A program made the position numbers and the translations under genes. From contig NC_133334.1 of NCBI RefSeq assembly GCF_042186555.1, positions 206,408,442 to 206,472,441 on the forward strand: DNA of 64,000 nt, given 5' to 3'. The notes under the pieces were generated by a model. That model saw only the letters and a program-made list of their open reading frames with translations. It made no database searches and was not told the origin of the DNA. Of this stretch, positions 44,076 through 54,398 are shown piece after piece (position 1 is the stretch's first letter; each line of letters opens with the position of its first letter). Source of the DNA: Aquarana catesbeiana (Eukaryota; Chordata; Amphibia; Anura; Ranidae).

Positions 44076-44730
44076 ACCTCTTATACCACAAAAAGATCTA
44101 GGTCCAAAAGACTCTATATCTACTTGCATTGCAGGCTCTTAAAAAAACACCTTCACGAATAAAGGACTATACCACGTCTCAGGAGGCACCAGAAGTTTTT
44201 CAGGGGGTGCCCCCCTTTCCAACCTCCTAAAAAGAAAACTAGTAGAAGAGGAAGGAAAGTAGGGAAAAACAAGGGCTTGCAAAAAACCGAGCACACAAGC
44301 ACAATAGAAATATTTATTTTATCATCTTGCACACTTTCTGAAGAGTCTCTACTTAGTAAAGGCCTAAATTTTGCTTCATCAGCTAATCCCAATCTCTTTA
44401 CACTACACTGTGTAAGGACTTCATTAGGAACCTCACTGTTGAAAAGTTTTGAAGCACCGAGCCATTCATACAGCGCCATCCCCTGATGACAATTTTGCAG
44501 ACATAACCACAGAAATGACATTTGATCAATAATATCTATTCACTTTGGGCATGTTAGGGGATCCCCTATTTGAGAGTGGAAGTCCTGATCATGAAATTTT
44601 CTCCAATCATACCATTCCCATCCAGCATAGACCTAAGTCAGTATTTTATCCTACCCCTGTACAAGGTGTCTTTCTGGAAACATTTTATAGTATGGTATAA
44701 TCCAAATCCTGAAATCCTGCAGTGCCCACA
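44076..44730. other. Unassigned sequence
   Basis: No supported gene; the minus-strand frame 44153-44521 shows no domain. Confidence 0.35.
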
Positions 44731-44734
44731 AGGT

Positions 44735-45371
44735 ACCCCTGCTCAAGAAAACACATGTACAAGCCCATCTGAAGTTTGCTAATGAACATCTGAATGATTC
44801 AGAGGAAAACTGGGTGAAAGTGTTGTGGTCAGATGAGACCAAAATCAAGCTCTTTGACATCAAATCAACTCGCCGTGTTTGGAGGAGTAGGAATGCTGCC
44901 TATGACCCCAAGAACACCATCCCCACCGTCAAACATGGAGGGGGAAACATTATGCCTTGGGTGTTTTTCTCCTAAGGGGACAGGGCAACTTCACCGCATC
45001 AAAGGGACGATAGACGGGGCCATGTACCTTCAAATCTTGGGTGAGAACCTCCTTCCCTCAGCCAGTGCTTTGAGAATGGGAATTCCAGCATGACAATGAC
45101 CCAAAACACACGGCCAAGGCAAAAAAAGAGTGGCTCAGGAAGAAGCACATTAGGGTCCTGGAGTGGCTTAGCCAGTCTCCAGACCTTAATCCCATAGAAA
45201 ATATGTGGAGGGAGCTGGAGGTTCGAGTTACCAAACGTCAGTCTCGAAACCTTAATGACTTGGAGAGGATCTACAAAGAGGAGTTTGACAAAATCCCTCC
45301 TGAGATGTGTGCAAACCTGGTGGCCAACTACAAGAAATGTCTGACCTCTGTGATTGCCAACAAGGGTTGAC
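44735..45371 (+). pseudogene. Tc1/mariner transposase, C-terminal two-thirds, frameshifted
   Basis: Reading across frames gives 'HLKFANEHLND' and 'VVWSDETKIKLFDIKSTRRVW' with the first catalytic Asp (SDETK), 'IPTVKHGGG', then 'QHDNDPKHTAKAKKEWL' with the second Asp and 'LEWLSQSPDLNPIENMWREL' with the third acid, all Tc1 family blocks. It ends 'LTSVIANKG' with a stop at 45368-45370. Frameshifts lie near 44975 and 45080. The DNA-binding N-terminus and terminal inverted repeats are not seen, so this is a fragment of a different, older Tc1 family than the one at 49356. Its right end abuts the CR1 fragment within about 50 bp. Confidence 0.75.
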
Positions 45372-45422
45372 CTTTATTATGGGAGGAATACACAGAACCT
45401 TGAATGTTTGATATGCAGTTCC

Positions 45423-46430
45423 TTATGTTTCCACAGTGAGGGAATTTAATGCGTGTTTTAACATTGATTTCTGAACTCGCCCTTGTAGCCAGTTTTCAAT
45501 CCATGTACTCACCCTATGGTCCATGCCAACGGACTTTATTTTGTACAGTAAACGTTTATGGGGAACTGTGTCAAATGCTTTTGCAAAATCCAGATACACC
45601 ACGTCTACGGGCCTTCCTTTATTTAGATGGCAACTCACCTCCTCATAGAAGGTTAATAGATTGGTTTGGCAAGAACGATTCTTCATGAATCCATGCTGAT
45701 TACTGCTAATGATATCGTTCTTATTACTAAAATCTTGTATATAGTCCCTTATCATCCCCTCCAAGAGTTTACATACAATTGATGTTAGGCTAACTGGTCT
45801 GTAATTCCCAGCGATGTATTTTGGGCCCTTTTTAAATATTGGTGCTACATTGGCTTTTCTCCAATCAGCTGGTACCAGTCCAGTCAATAGACTGTCTGTA
45901 AAAATTAGGAACAACGGTCTGGCAATCACTTGACTGAGTTCCCTAAGTACCCTCGGATGCAAGCCATCCGGTGATTTATTAATGTTAAGTTTCTCAAGTC
46001 TAATTTTAATTCTGTCCTCTGTTAACCATGGAGGTGCTTCCTGTGTTGTGTCATGAGGATAAACACTGCAGTTTTGGTTACTGAAGCCCCCCGATTCACT
46101 CGTGAAGACTGAGGAGAAGAATAAATTCAATACCTTCGCCATCTCCCCATCCTTTGTAACCAGATGTCCTTCCTCATTCTTTATGGGGCCAATATGGTCT
46201 GTCCTCCCTTTTTTACTGTTTACATACTTAAAGAATTTCTTGGGATTTTTTTTGCTCTCCTCCGCTATGTGTCTTTCATGTTCTATCTTAGCCGACCTAA
46301 TTGCACCCTTACATTTCTTGTTGCATTCTTTATAAAGTCTGAATGCTGAGGATGATCCCTCAACCTTAAAACTATCTGTGTATGGCCAGCTTAACAGACT
46401 CCTGTTGCAAGACAAGCAACTGTTTTGAAC
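45423..46430 (-). pseudogene. CR1/jockey-type LINE reverse transcriptase, internal fragment
   Basis: The frame is open for about 330 codons on the minus strand. From its start it covers 'RLYKECNKKCKGAIRSAK' and 'KKNPKKFFKYVNSKK' (pre-RT region), 'LNINKSPDGLHPRVLREL', 'PADWRKANVAPIFKKG', 'NYRPVSLTSIVCKLLEG', 'NQHGFMKNRSCQTNLLTF' and motif A 'VVYLDFAKAFDTVPHKRLL', then 'WIENWLQGRVQ', all in the CR1-type order. 'KSPDG' lacks the usual 'GP' (KSPGPDG), a small deletion. The fragment stops before the catalytic YxDD motif and the thumb. The endonuclease would lie upstream (to the right) and is absent. The last 18 codons after RVQ do not look like LINE sequence. It is unable to transpose. Confidence 0.8.
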
Positions 46431-46446
46431 GATATAAAAGTGATGT

Positions 46447-46510
46447 TACATAGTTACATGGTTAGTAAGGTTGAATAAAGACACCAGTCCATCCAGTTCA
46501 ACCTGAGTGA
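46447..46510 (-). repeat. CR1/L3-type LINE 3' tail
   Basis: On the minus strand 'ggttgaactggatggactgg' ... 'caaccttactaaccatgtaac' matches the 3' terminal phrase of vertebrate CR1/L3-like elements. It lies next to the RT fragment in the same orientation, but upstream of it, so it belongs to a different insertion. Confidence 0.5.
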
Positions 46511-46559
46511 GCACCCACAATTGTCCCCATCCCCACACACTGCGTCCCATCAACTATAT

Positions 46560-46880
46560 TATTATTACTTTTTTTAATATATTTAAGGTACCCATGTAGC
46601 GCCATCAATCTACACAGCGCTCCACCACATCCACAGGGTCTGCAATCCAAGGTCCCCAACTCACACCCATATACCAGGTCTAATTTTTTGGACAGAAGCC
46701 AATAAACCTACCAGCATGTCTTTGGAGTGTGGGAGGAAACCAGAGTACCCGGAGGAAACCCACGCAGGCACAGGGAGAACATGGAAACTCCAGGCAGGTA
46801 GTGTCGTGGTTGGGATTCAAACCAGCGACCCTACTGCTGCGAGGCGAGAGTGCTAACAACTACACCACTGTGCTGCACCG
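46560..46880 (-). mobile_element. tRNA-derived SINE (V-SINE-like)
   Basis: Read on the minus strand from 46875, the head 'gtgtagttgttagcactc' and 'ggtttgaatcc' are A-box and B-box sequences of a tRNA-derived promoter. The central block 'gtgggtttcctccgggtactctggtttcctcccacactcc' type sequence, best seen as 'aggaaacccacgcaggcac' at 46754-46772, is a well-known vertebrate SINE core. The tail reads into 'gccaataaacctacc' (plus strand) and an A/T-rich end near 46565. It is not a functional tRNA gene. Confidence 0.65.
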
Positions 46881-46907
46881 AATGTATTGATAAACAATAA
46901 GTATACA

Positions 46908-47107
46908 GGCATCCGAGATAAAGTTGTCCACATAGACCATCCTCCTCACCGCCATCTACGTTGTCCCTTCCACGCTGCGCTTCATGAGCGGTTTAGTCAC
47001 TCTACTGCAGGGTAGTCTTCCCGGTCATGATTGCAGACTGACAGCAGTGAGAGCCAGTAGTGTGGAGGACGGTCTATGTGGACAGCTTTACCCCAGATGC
47101 CTGCATA
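46908..47107. repeat. 200-bp palindrome with about 50-bp arms
   Basis: 'gtatacaggcatccgagataaag...gtccacatagaccatcctcc' (46908-46955) is inverted at 47061-47107 ('ggacggtctatgtggacagc...gatgcctgcatac'). The loop is about 105 bp. It could be the end of a retroelement with a structured terminus or a small foldback element. Confidence 0.6.
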
Positions 47108-47339
47108 CATAGATGTGCCTCTTCTAATCATCAATCATGTGAGTTGCTAAATGTTTTACCTTCATTAAATGTAACCATATTGCTACACTAAGAGGCGTCT
47201 CTCTTCTATTTTATACTCTGTAGCTCCTGCTAGATTTTGCTTCTAATCCCCTTGTGGAGGCTCCCATTTGTGGATGGCCTTTTTATGGTTACACAATCTA
47301 TCACATTGCACATCTTGTTACATGGACTATAAACTGAAG

Positions 47340-47464
47340 GACCTATGGATAAATGGTTGTGGAACGAATCATTTGCGTTTCCATTATTTCTTATGGGGAA
47401 ATTTGCTTTGATATACAAATGCTTTGGATTACAAGCATGTTTCTGGAACGAAGGTTTTACTGTA
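47340..47464 (-). repeat. Tigger/pogo-like terminal fragment
   Basis: On the minus strand the sequence reads CAGTAAAACCTTCG...'ttccagaaacatgcttgtaatcc'...'ttccccataagaaataatgg', a terminal phrase I associate with Tc1/pogo-type vertebrate DNA transposons. TA follows the terminal CAG on the plus strand. Only one end is present. Confidence 0.5.
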
Positions 47465-47550
47465 CACTATATTGCACTTCTGCACTATATACATTATATT
47501 GCACATTACAGATTCCTGCACTATATACACTATATTGCGCACTATATAAA
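47461..47550 (+). repeat. Short tandem repeat 'tgcactatatacactatat'
   Basis: Three to four imperfect units of about 24 bp; AT-rich. Confidence 0.7.
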
Positions 47551-47555
47551 CAGTT

Positions 47556-48033
47556 GCTGGTTGCTAAGCAGTCTTTGACTATTTTCGTGAAGTTTATCTC
47601 TAAGGTAGGCTCAGACGAAGTGCTAGCTCTCTGTCTATTTTAAGTGTACCCAAGAAAATGATTGTGCTGAGGTTTACACATGTCTGTGAGACTCTTGCTC
47701 GTGGCACAGCAATCAAAGCATATTTTAAGGCTTTTGATTTATTTAACCATGCCCCTTCAATCCCATCCCATTTAGACCTCCCATTTCCTTTATTGCACTT
47801 GTGAACTCTGTTTTTCTTTATGGTTCCTTTATGAGTGGTGCCTAAATTAAAACATTTTGTTTTACAAAAGTTTTATTAGTTTTACAATAAAAAAAAGGAG
47901 TAAACAGCAGTCAAAAACACAGCAAAGTGGAACAAGTGGTGTGACAAACAAGACACACTGCATCAATGATTTCAAGGTCACAGTAACCCATGCCAGCAAG
48001 GCTAAATGTAAAATTCACTACCCAACAGTGTGC
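47556..48033. other. Unassigned sequence
   Basis: No gene. Contains an A-rich tract near 47888. Confidence 0.4.
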
Positions 48034-48037
48034 TTAA

Positions 48038-48927
48038 CCATCTCAATACAGTGCACTTTCACCCTCTTCCTGCCCAAGCCATTTTTCAGCTTTCAGCGCT
48101 GTCACACTTTGAATGACAATTGCGCGATCATGCAACACTGTACTCAAATGAAATTTTTAGTATTTTTTCCCCACAAATAGAGCTTTCTTTTAGTGGTATT
48201 TGATCACTTCTGCGGTTTTTATTTTTTTGCGCTATAAACAAAAGAAGAGTGACAAGTTTTTCCTCAGTTTAGGCCTATATGTATTCTTCTACATATTTTT
48301 GGTAAAAAAAATCACAATAAGCGTATATTGATTGGTTTGCGCAAAAGTTATAGCGTCTACAAAATAGGGGATAGATTTATAGCATTTTTATTATTTTTTT
48401 TTTTTACTAGTAATGGCAGCGATCTGCGTTTTTTATCGTGACTGCGATATTGTGGCGGACATATCGGACATTTCTGACACATTTTTGGGAACATTCACAT
48501 TTATACAGCGATCCGTGCTATAAAAATGCAGTGATTGCTGTATATGTGACTGCCAGGGAAGGGGTTAACACTAGGGGGTGATCGAGGGGTTAATTATGTT
48601 CCTAGGGAGTGTTTCTAACTGAAGGGGGAGGGGACTCACAAGGGGAGGAGACCGATCTCTCCTCTGACAGGACATGGATCTGTGTGTTTACACACACAGA
48701 TCCACGGTCCTGCTGTGTTACCAGGCAATCGCGGGTGCCCGGCGGACATTGCGGCCACCGGGCACACGCATCGGGTGCCCAGTGACACGGCGGGCATGCG
48801 CGATTGCCGCTCGCGGAGCTCGCGCGCCCCCTGGTGGGCCAGGAAGGCGAGGGCGTCATATGATGCCCTCTCAGAACGAGAGCCGCGCCGCCTGGCCGTC
48901 ATATCACTGCCGGTGGGTGGCAAGTGG
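48038..48927. mobile_element. TTAA element F (piggyBac-type MITE), inverse of D and E
   Basis: TTAA at 48034-48037 and 48928-48931. It starts 'ccatctcaatacagtgcac' and ends 'gtgggtggcaagtgg'. Internally it is the reverse complement of D/E, with 'gaatgacaattgcgcgatcat', 'gcgcaaaagttatagcgtct' and the 'gtgtgtttacacacac' palindrome in inverse order. Confidence 0.8.
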
Positions 48928-48931
48928 TTAA

Positions 48932-49353
48932 AGATCACAGCTGAGAGGATCAGTATGATGCATCTATAAAAGAGGGTTGCTCTTTGCTGTTAATAATTTA
49001 AATATTTTGAAAAAAACTTTAATAGTGTAAAGCCAGCTTTACACGGATTAGAGCCTTGGGCTAAAAAATGCATCTATTACTCAGGCAACTGTAGTTGGTC
49101 TGAGCACAGCTAAACGAATGAGCTTGATTAATATGCTGAGAAGGGACTGGCCATGCAGGTGATGTACTAAGCAGCAGCTGAAATCTGGAGACACTTACCC
49201 ACATCTCTGGAATTTTTGGGGCCTGCATTTGCCTGGGCACAGCAGCCCATTCATTTGAATTTGCTGCCGTGCCTGCATTTCACGCAAAAAAAGGATGCAC
49301 CTTTTTCAAAACGCAGCCTTGTGGTTCCTGCACACACAAATGCACTGCGTTTT
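48932..49353. other. Unassigned sequence, perhaps part of a MITE interrupted by the Tc1
   Basis: Left of the Tc1, 'ccacatctctgg...cctgcatttgc...cgcagcc' and, right of it (50987-51140), 'gcagccccagatg...actgcgtgtgg...gtgtgagccaagcc' look like halves of one structured repeat ('aatcaatgg', 'tgcactgcg' phrases), but I could not find matching ends. Confidence 0.35.
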
Positions 49354-49355
49354 TA

Positions 49356-50984
49356 CAGAGGAACGGAAAGTATTCAGACCCCACTGTATATTAAGTTCAT
49401 TTTTTTTCCTTATATTTGTTATATTGCAGCCATTTGCTAAAATCATTTAAGTTCATTTTTTCCTAATTAATGTACACAGAGCACCCCATATTGACAGAAA
49501 AACACAGAATTGTTGACATTTTTGCAGATTTATTAAAAAAGAAAAAAAATGGTCCTAAGTATTCAGACCCTTTGCTCAATATTTAGTAGAAGCACCCTTT
49601 TGATCTAATACAGCCATGAGTCTTTTTGGGAAAGATGCAACATGTTTTTCTAACCTGGATTTGGGGATCCTCTGCCATTCCTCCTTGCAGATCCTCTGTC
49701 AGATTGGATGGTAAACATTGGAGGACAACCATTTTTAGGTCTCTCCAGAGATGCTCAATTTGGTTTAAGTCAGGGCTCTGGCTGGGCCATTCAAGAACAG
49801 TCAAAGAGTTTTTGTGAAGCCACTCCTTCGTTATTTTAGCTGTGTGCTTAGGGTCATTGTCTTGTTGAAAGGTAAACCTTCGGCCCAATTTGAGGTCCTG
49901 AGCACTCTGGAGAAGATTTTCATCCAGGATATCCCTATACTTGGCCGCATTCATCTTTCCCTCGATTGCAAACAGTCATCCTGTCCCTGCAGCTGAAAAA
50001 CAACCCCACAGCATGATGCTGCCACCACCATGCTTCATTGTTGGGACTGTATTGGACAGGTGATGAGCAGTGCCTGTTTTTCTCCACACATACCGCTTAG
50101 AATTAAGGCCAAAAAGTTCTATCTTGTTCTCATCAGACCAGAGAAACTTATTTCTCACCATCTTGGAGTCCTTCAGGTGTTTTTTAGAAAACTCCATGCG
50201 ACCTTTCATGTGTCTTGCACTGAGGAGAGGCTTCCGTCGGGCCACTCTGCCATAAAGCCCCGACTGGTGGAAGGCTGCAGTGATGGTTGACTTTCTACAA
50301 CTTTCTCCCATCTCCTGACTGCATCTCCGGAGCTCAGCGACAGTGATCTTTGGGTTCTTCTTTACCTCTCTCACCAAGGCTCTTCTCCCCCGATAGCTCA
50401 GTTTGGCCAGGCGGCCAGCTCTAGGAAGGGTTCTGGTCTTCCCAACGTCTTCCATTTAAGGATTATGGAGGCCACTGTGCTCTTAGGAACCTTAAGTGCA
50501 GCAGAAATTTTTTTGTAACCTTGGCCAGATCTGTGCCTTGCCACAATTCTGTCTCTGAGCTCTTCAGGCAGTTCCTTGACCTCATGATTCTCATTTGCTC
50601 TGACATGCACTGTGAGCTGTAAGGTATTATATAGACAGGTGTGTGGCTTTCCTAATCAAGTCCAATCAGTATAATCAAACACAGCTGGACTCAAATGAAG
50701 GTGTAGAACCATCTCAAGGATGATCAGAAGAAATGGACAGCACCTGAGTTAAATATATGAGTGTCACAGCAAAGGGTCTGAATACTTAGGACCATGCGAT
50801 ATTTCAGTTTTTCTTTTTTAATAAACCTGCAAAAATGTCAACAATTCTGTGTTTTTCTGTCAATATGGGGTGCTGTGTGTACATTAATGAGGAAAAAAAT
50901 GAACTTAAATGATTTTAGCAAATGGCTGCAATATAACAACGAGTGAAAAATTTAAGGGGGTCTAAATACTTTCTGTCCCCACTG
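49356..50984 (-). mobile_element. Tc1-type transposon with about 200-bp inverted repeats
   Basis: The target TA is duplicated at 49354-49355 and 50985-50986. The terminal repeats are long: 'gaaagtattcagaccccactg', 'ttatattgcagccatttgctaaaatcatttaa' and 'ttctgtc...aatatgggg' type sequence at the left (to about 49580) recur inverted at about 50760-50984. Between them is one transposase gene on the minus strand. About 1.63 kb, normal for the family. Confidence 0.9.
49583..50610 (-). pseudogene. Tc1 transposase, about full length, broken by frameshifts
   Basis: It starts about 50610 (ENHEVKELPEELRDRIVARH), a paired-type helix-turn-helix region with 'GQGYKKISAALKVPKSTV'. A frameshift near 50440 follows. 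49976-50455 holds the second DNA-binding part ('RALVREVKKNPKITVAEL') and 'FLWSDENKIELFG' with the first catalytic Asp, then 'MKHGGGSIMLWGCFSA'. Another frameshift lies near 49970. 49583-49954 holds 'FQQDNDPKHTAK' (second Asp) and 'LEWPSQSPDLNQIEHLWRDL' with the third acid. The C-terminal piece reads oddly after 'LQCLPSNLTEDL'. An active transposase would bind the repeats and move the element into TA. Two or three frameshifts make this copy inactive, although its catalytic residues are all still there. Confidence 0.85.
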
Positions 50985-51149
50985 TATATGCATGGAGGTG
51001 CCATTCAAAATCAATGGCAGCCCCAGATGTTTTCACACAGCAGTGTTTTTTCACTGCGTGTGGTTGTGAATGTGTGTGAATGTGAGAATCGCTGCAATTC
51101 CCACACCCGAAGCCACACGCATAGGTGTGAGCCAAGCCTTATACCTCCT

Positions 51150-51376
51150 AAACCTGGAACAAAGCAGGCTGTAGCAAGGTAGGAAAGTGGTACCACATGG
51201 TGGTAGAATGACAAGTAGCAGGCAACAGGGTAGATGCATGCTGTTTCCCCTAGTGACAACAGTCTCTTTTCTCCCCAGATAATCTATCATTTCTTGTTCC
51301 ATTCAAAAATGTTTTTTATATTCTATTAAAGCTAAGTGCATCAATACTATTTTCATTGAGAAGAGAGTGGAACCTG
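51150..51376. other. Unassigned sequence
   Basis: No gene or clear repeat. Confidence 0.4.
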
Positions 51377-51379
51377 TTA

Positions 51380-51656
51380 GGCTGGGTTCACACTAGCTGC
51401 GGCAGCAGATCACAGCAGGGGGTCCGGTGTGTCCCTGTTCCTGTTCGCCTTTTTTTAGGTGCGAATCAGGTCCGAATTTTTGGCTGAATTCGCACCTGAA
51501 ACAAACCAGAAGATGCACAGGACCCTTCTTCAATTCGGACCACAGCCACTACGGAGCTGTGTGAACTGGCTCCAAAAAGAGCCGGTCACAGTCTCCTAAC
51601 ATGCAAACTGAATGCGGGGAAACCCGCATCCAATTAGCATCAACGTGAACCCAGCC
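51380..51656. mobile_element. PIF/Harbinger-like MITE, 277 bp
   Basis: Ends GGCTGGGTTCAC and GTGAACCCAGCC are exact inverted repeats and the 3-bp TTA is duplicated (51377-51379 and 51657-51659), the PIF/Harbinger rule. No protein. Confidence 0.75.
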
Positions 51657-52022
51657 TTAAAATATAACTAAAGGTAAATCTTTTTCTATGTTTTTGCTAC
51701 CTCTGCCCATGTTAGGGAGATACAACCCTTCTATTTGTCCTGTTTACCATTGTCATTGAAAGTGAAACTAAAAGAAACATTTTGAGTTGTCCCGGGAAGA
51801 GTAATAGATGGGAAATCTTCCAGTGAGGATACTAGCTCTGGTGACCTGGGGGCCCCAAGAGATCTCCTTTGAATTGCAGGGTTCCTGTTTTGGCTATGGG
51901 ACAGGAAATGAAGGGAAATCTCACCAATCAGACACAGATGGAAAAAAAACTGACAGGTTATAACACTCCCTTACTTTATACAAAATGGAATAAAAAAAGT
52001 GTTTCCTATAGTCCTACTTTAA
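51657..52022. mobile_element. MITE with TTAAARTA..AACTAWAGG ends
   Basis: Left 'ttaaaatataactaaagg' and right 'cctatagtcctactttaa' are imperfect inverted ends. The interior contains 'gtcccgggaagagtaatag', without coding potential. The Harbinger-like MITE inserted precisely in its left terminus, whose TTA it duplicated. Confidence 0.6.
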
Positions 52023-52076
52023 AGTATAACATACAGTATGACTATTTTATTTTATCATAAATATTATTTTTTTCAG

Positions 52077-52126
52077 AAACACTCATACTATGTCTGATTC
52101 TTCACCCAATAATAAAAGCTCCACAG
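52077..52126 (+). CDS. Candidate host exon with start codon
   Basis: 'attatttttttcag|AAACACTC...' has a pyrimidine tract and AG acceptor at 52075-52076. 'CCACAG|GTAAGTAA' at 52121-52134 is a consensus donor. Between them is a 50-base segment with an ATG at 52090 and 12 full codons plus one base (MSDSSPNNKSST), so the exon would end in phase 1. It fits a short N-terminal coding exon with its untranslated first exon upstream, perhaps at 33.6 kb. I do not recognise the peptide, and a chance match of splice signals is possible. It lies just outside the MITE at 51657-52022. Confidence 0.35.
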
Positions 52127-52469
52127 GTAAGTAATTCTGACATATGAATTGATTTGTTAATAGAATCTGACAAACAGAAAACATTGCAGCACATCCTAGG
52201 GCAGTGACATATTTAGGGGGTGTAGTCCACACCATGTACTGGCAATCTGGGGGTGCCAGTCAGCCTCCTAACATTTGTTTTTTGTGTTTAACCATGTAGG
52301 GCACTGCAGTGCCTATGATACTAGAACTCCAGTGGTGCTTCTGCTCATCTGACAGCTGCAGTTGAGAGCCTACTCAACTCTGGTCACATGACACAGATGA
52401 GTGGCAGACTTCCCCTCTTTCTGAACTGCCACTGCATGTGGTAAGTTGGGGGAGCAGAACTCTGCTGAA
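52127..52469. other. Unassigned sequence (intron if the exon is real)
   Basis: No repeat end or open frame of note. Confidence 0.4.
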
Positions 52470-52680
52470 GGGGGGTCTACACTAAGGGATTAGACTGGGA
52501 GGGGTTGTCTGTACTGAGGAGGTCTATACTAAGGGGTTAGGCTGGGTGAAGAAGTCTGTACTGGGTAAGGTCTGTACTGAGAGGAGTCAAGTAACAGAGG
52601 GGTCTGTAATGGTTATCTTTACTTGGGTTCTAGGATTGGAAGGGGGGGGGGTATACTGGAGGGTCTGTATTGAAGAGTTA

Positions 52681-53114
52681 AAGTGTTACTAAACCCAGGG
52701 CCCTGCATTCACTATATCTGGTCTCCCACAGTACACAGAACATTGAGATGCAATTATTTTAGTAAATATAAACTGCTAAATACTTTTTCTCATCAGCAGT
52801 ATATAGCAGTCTTGTGATGTCTATCAGTACCTGGTTAAAGCTTGTAAGGACCCCTGACCCTCTGTCTGGACAGTGCTGATTGGCCCTGTGCTGATCACAT
52901 GCACTCTCCCAAGAAAAAAAAATTCTCTAGCAATACACACCAAACTGAGCATGTGCAGCCTGTCTCAAGTAGTTCTGTCTTATCCGGATATGTTTTGGAA
53001 ACAGCCTTTTTACACAATGCAGAGGATTAACCCCTTAGGTTCCACAGTGAGTATTACAAGCATGCTTTACTGCATATACAGACTGACTTTACTGTTGTGG
53101 GTTTAGTAACACTT
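52681..53114. mobile_element. MITE with AAGTGTTACTAAACCCA ends
   Basis: The 17-bp terminal repeats are exact (AAGTGTTACTAAACCCA at left, TGGGTTTAGTAACACTT at right), flanked by TA on both sides (52679-52680 and 53115-53116), like Tc1/mariner-type MITEs. No protein. Confidence 0.8.
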
Positions 53115-53534
53115 TAAGCTGGGAGGAAGCATCTGTACTGAGGCATTAGGCTAGGAGAGAGGGTCTGCACTGGTGGGGTCTGTACTAAGGGGTTTGGCTG
53201 GGAGGGTGGGTCTGTGCTGGGGGGATGATCTGTACTGAGGAGTTAGGTTGCGAGGGTACTGGGGAGGGTCTGTACTGATGGGTTTTTATGGAGGGGTTAG
53301 GGTAGGAGGGAAGGTCTGTACTGCGGAAGGTCTGTACTGGGGGGTTAAGCTGGGAGAGAGCAACTGTACCCGGGGACCTGTACTGAGGGGTTAGGCTGAA
53401 AGAGAGAGTCTGTACTAGGGGTAATCTATACTGAGGGGCTAGGTTGCATGGGGGCATTCTTACTAGGTAGAATCTGTACTGGTAGGTTTGTATGGAGGAG
53501 TTAGACTAAGAGGGAGGGTCTGTACTGCAGAAGG

Positions 53535-54116
53535 TGTCATGAAGCATGAAATACTGAAGTATTTCTCCTTTGATTCTATTACACAGTGGGGGGATCTTCT
53601 GCCCTGTTTTAAGGCTAACCCCCTCCAGACAGCTCCATGGTCTGGAAGGAATGCATTGTTCTGTATTTGACTGTTTGTTTATGTACTTTAATTACCCCCT
53701 GGGGCTTCTCTGTGTCATTACACATAACAGTCCTCCTATTCAAGCTATCGGACCAATTCCTGCTGACCCTGTTTCAAGTCCTCATTTGCATGGCCAAGAG
53801 GACCTAATTGAAGACTAAAGTGTACTTTACAATTGACCAATAGGAAAGTGGTTGTTGGGGGCTGGGTGTTCAAACTGCTGTGTATAAAAGTGTGTTGTGT
53901 GCATCCAATAAAAGTGAGATTCCTGTTTGAACTTACATACAGCCTGCCTGGTGTTTGTTCTGAGCTATCACAACTGGATTCAAACGGCACATAACTATAG
54001 TTCTAATCCCGGAGCATCGGATGACCGAACAATCAGATGTTGCGATCTGCAATCTGATTCTATAGCTGCAGAGGAGTGTCAGGAGAGTGGAATCGAGGGA
54101 GCAGGGGCTCGTTACA
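53535..54116 (+). mobile_element. Solo retroviral-type LTR, 582 bp
   Basis: TGTCATGAAG...GCTCGTTACA with TATA box 'gtgtataaaagtg' near 53880 and 'ccaataaaagtg' near 53905. Flanks GAAGG (53530-53534) and GAAAG (54117-54121) form a 5-bp duplication with one change. No internal region remains, so it arose by LTR-LTR recombination. It is unrelated in sequence to the retroviral LTRs at 13473 and 20501. Confidence 0.8.
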
Positions 54117-54398
54117 GAAAGTCTATACTGGGGGTTCTGTACTGAGAGGTTAGGCTGGGAAAGAGGGACTGTACTGGGGATCTGTATTGCGGGGTTAGGC
54201 TGGGAGGGAGGATCTGTACTGGTGGGGTCTGTGCTGAGGGGATTGGCTGGGAGGGAGAGTCTGTACTGGGGGGGAATCTCTACTGAGGGGCTAAGTTAGG
54301 AGGGGGCATTTGTACTGAGGAGGGTCTGTATTGGTGGATGTGTATGTAGGGTTAGGCTAGGAGGGAACGTCTGTGTTGCGAAAGGTCTGTACTGGGGG

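Noticed and set aside
46800..46880. tRNA gene on the minus strand
   Set aside because: A and B boxes are present, but the cloverleaf is not convincing and a SINE core follows directly.
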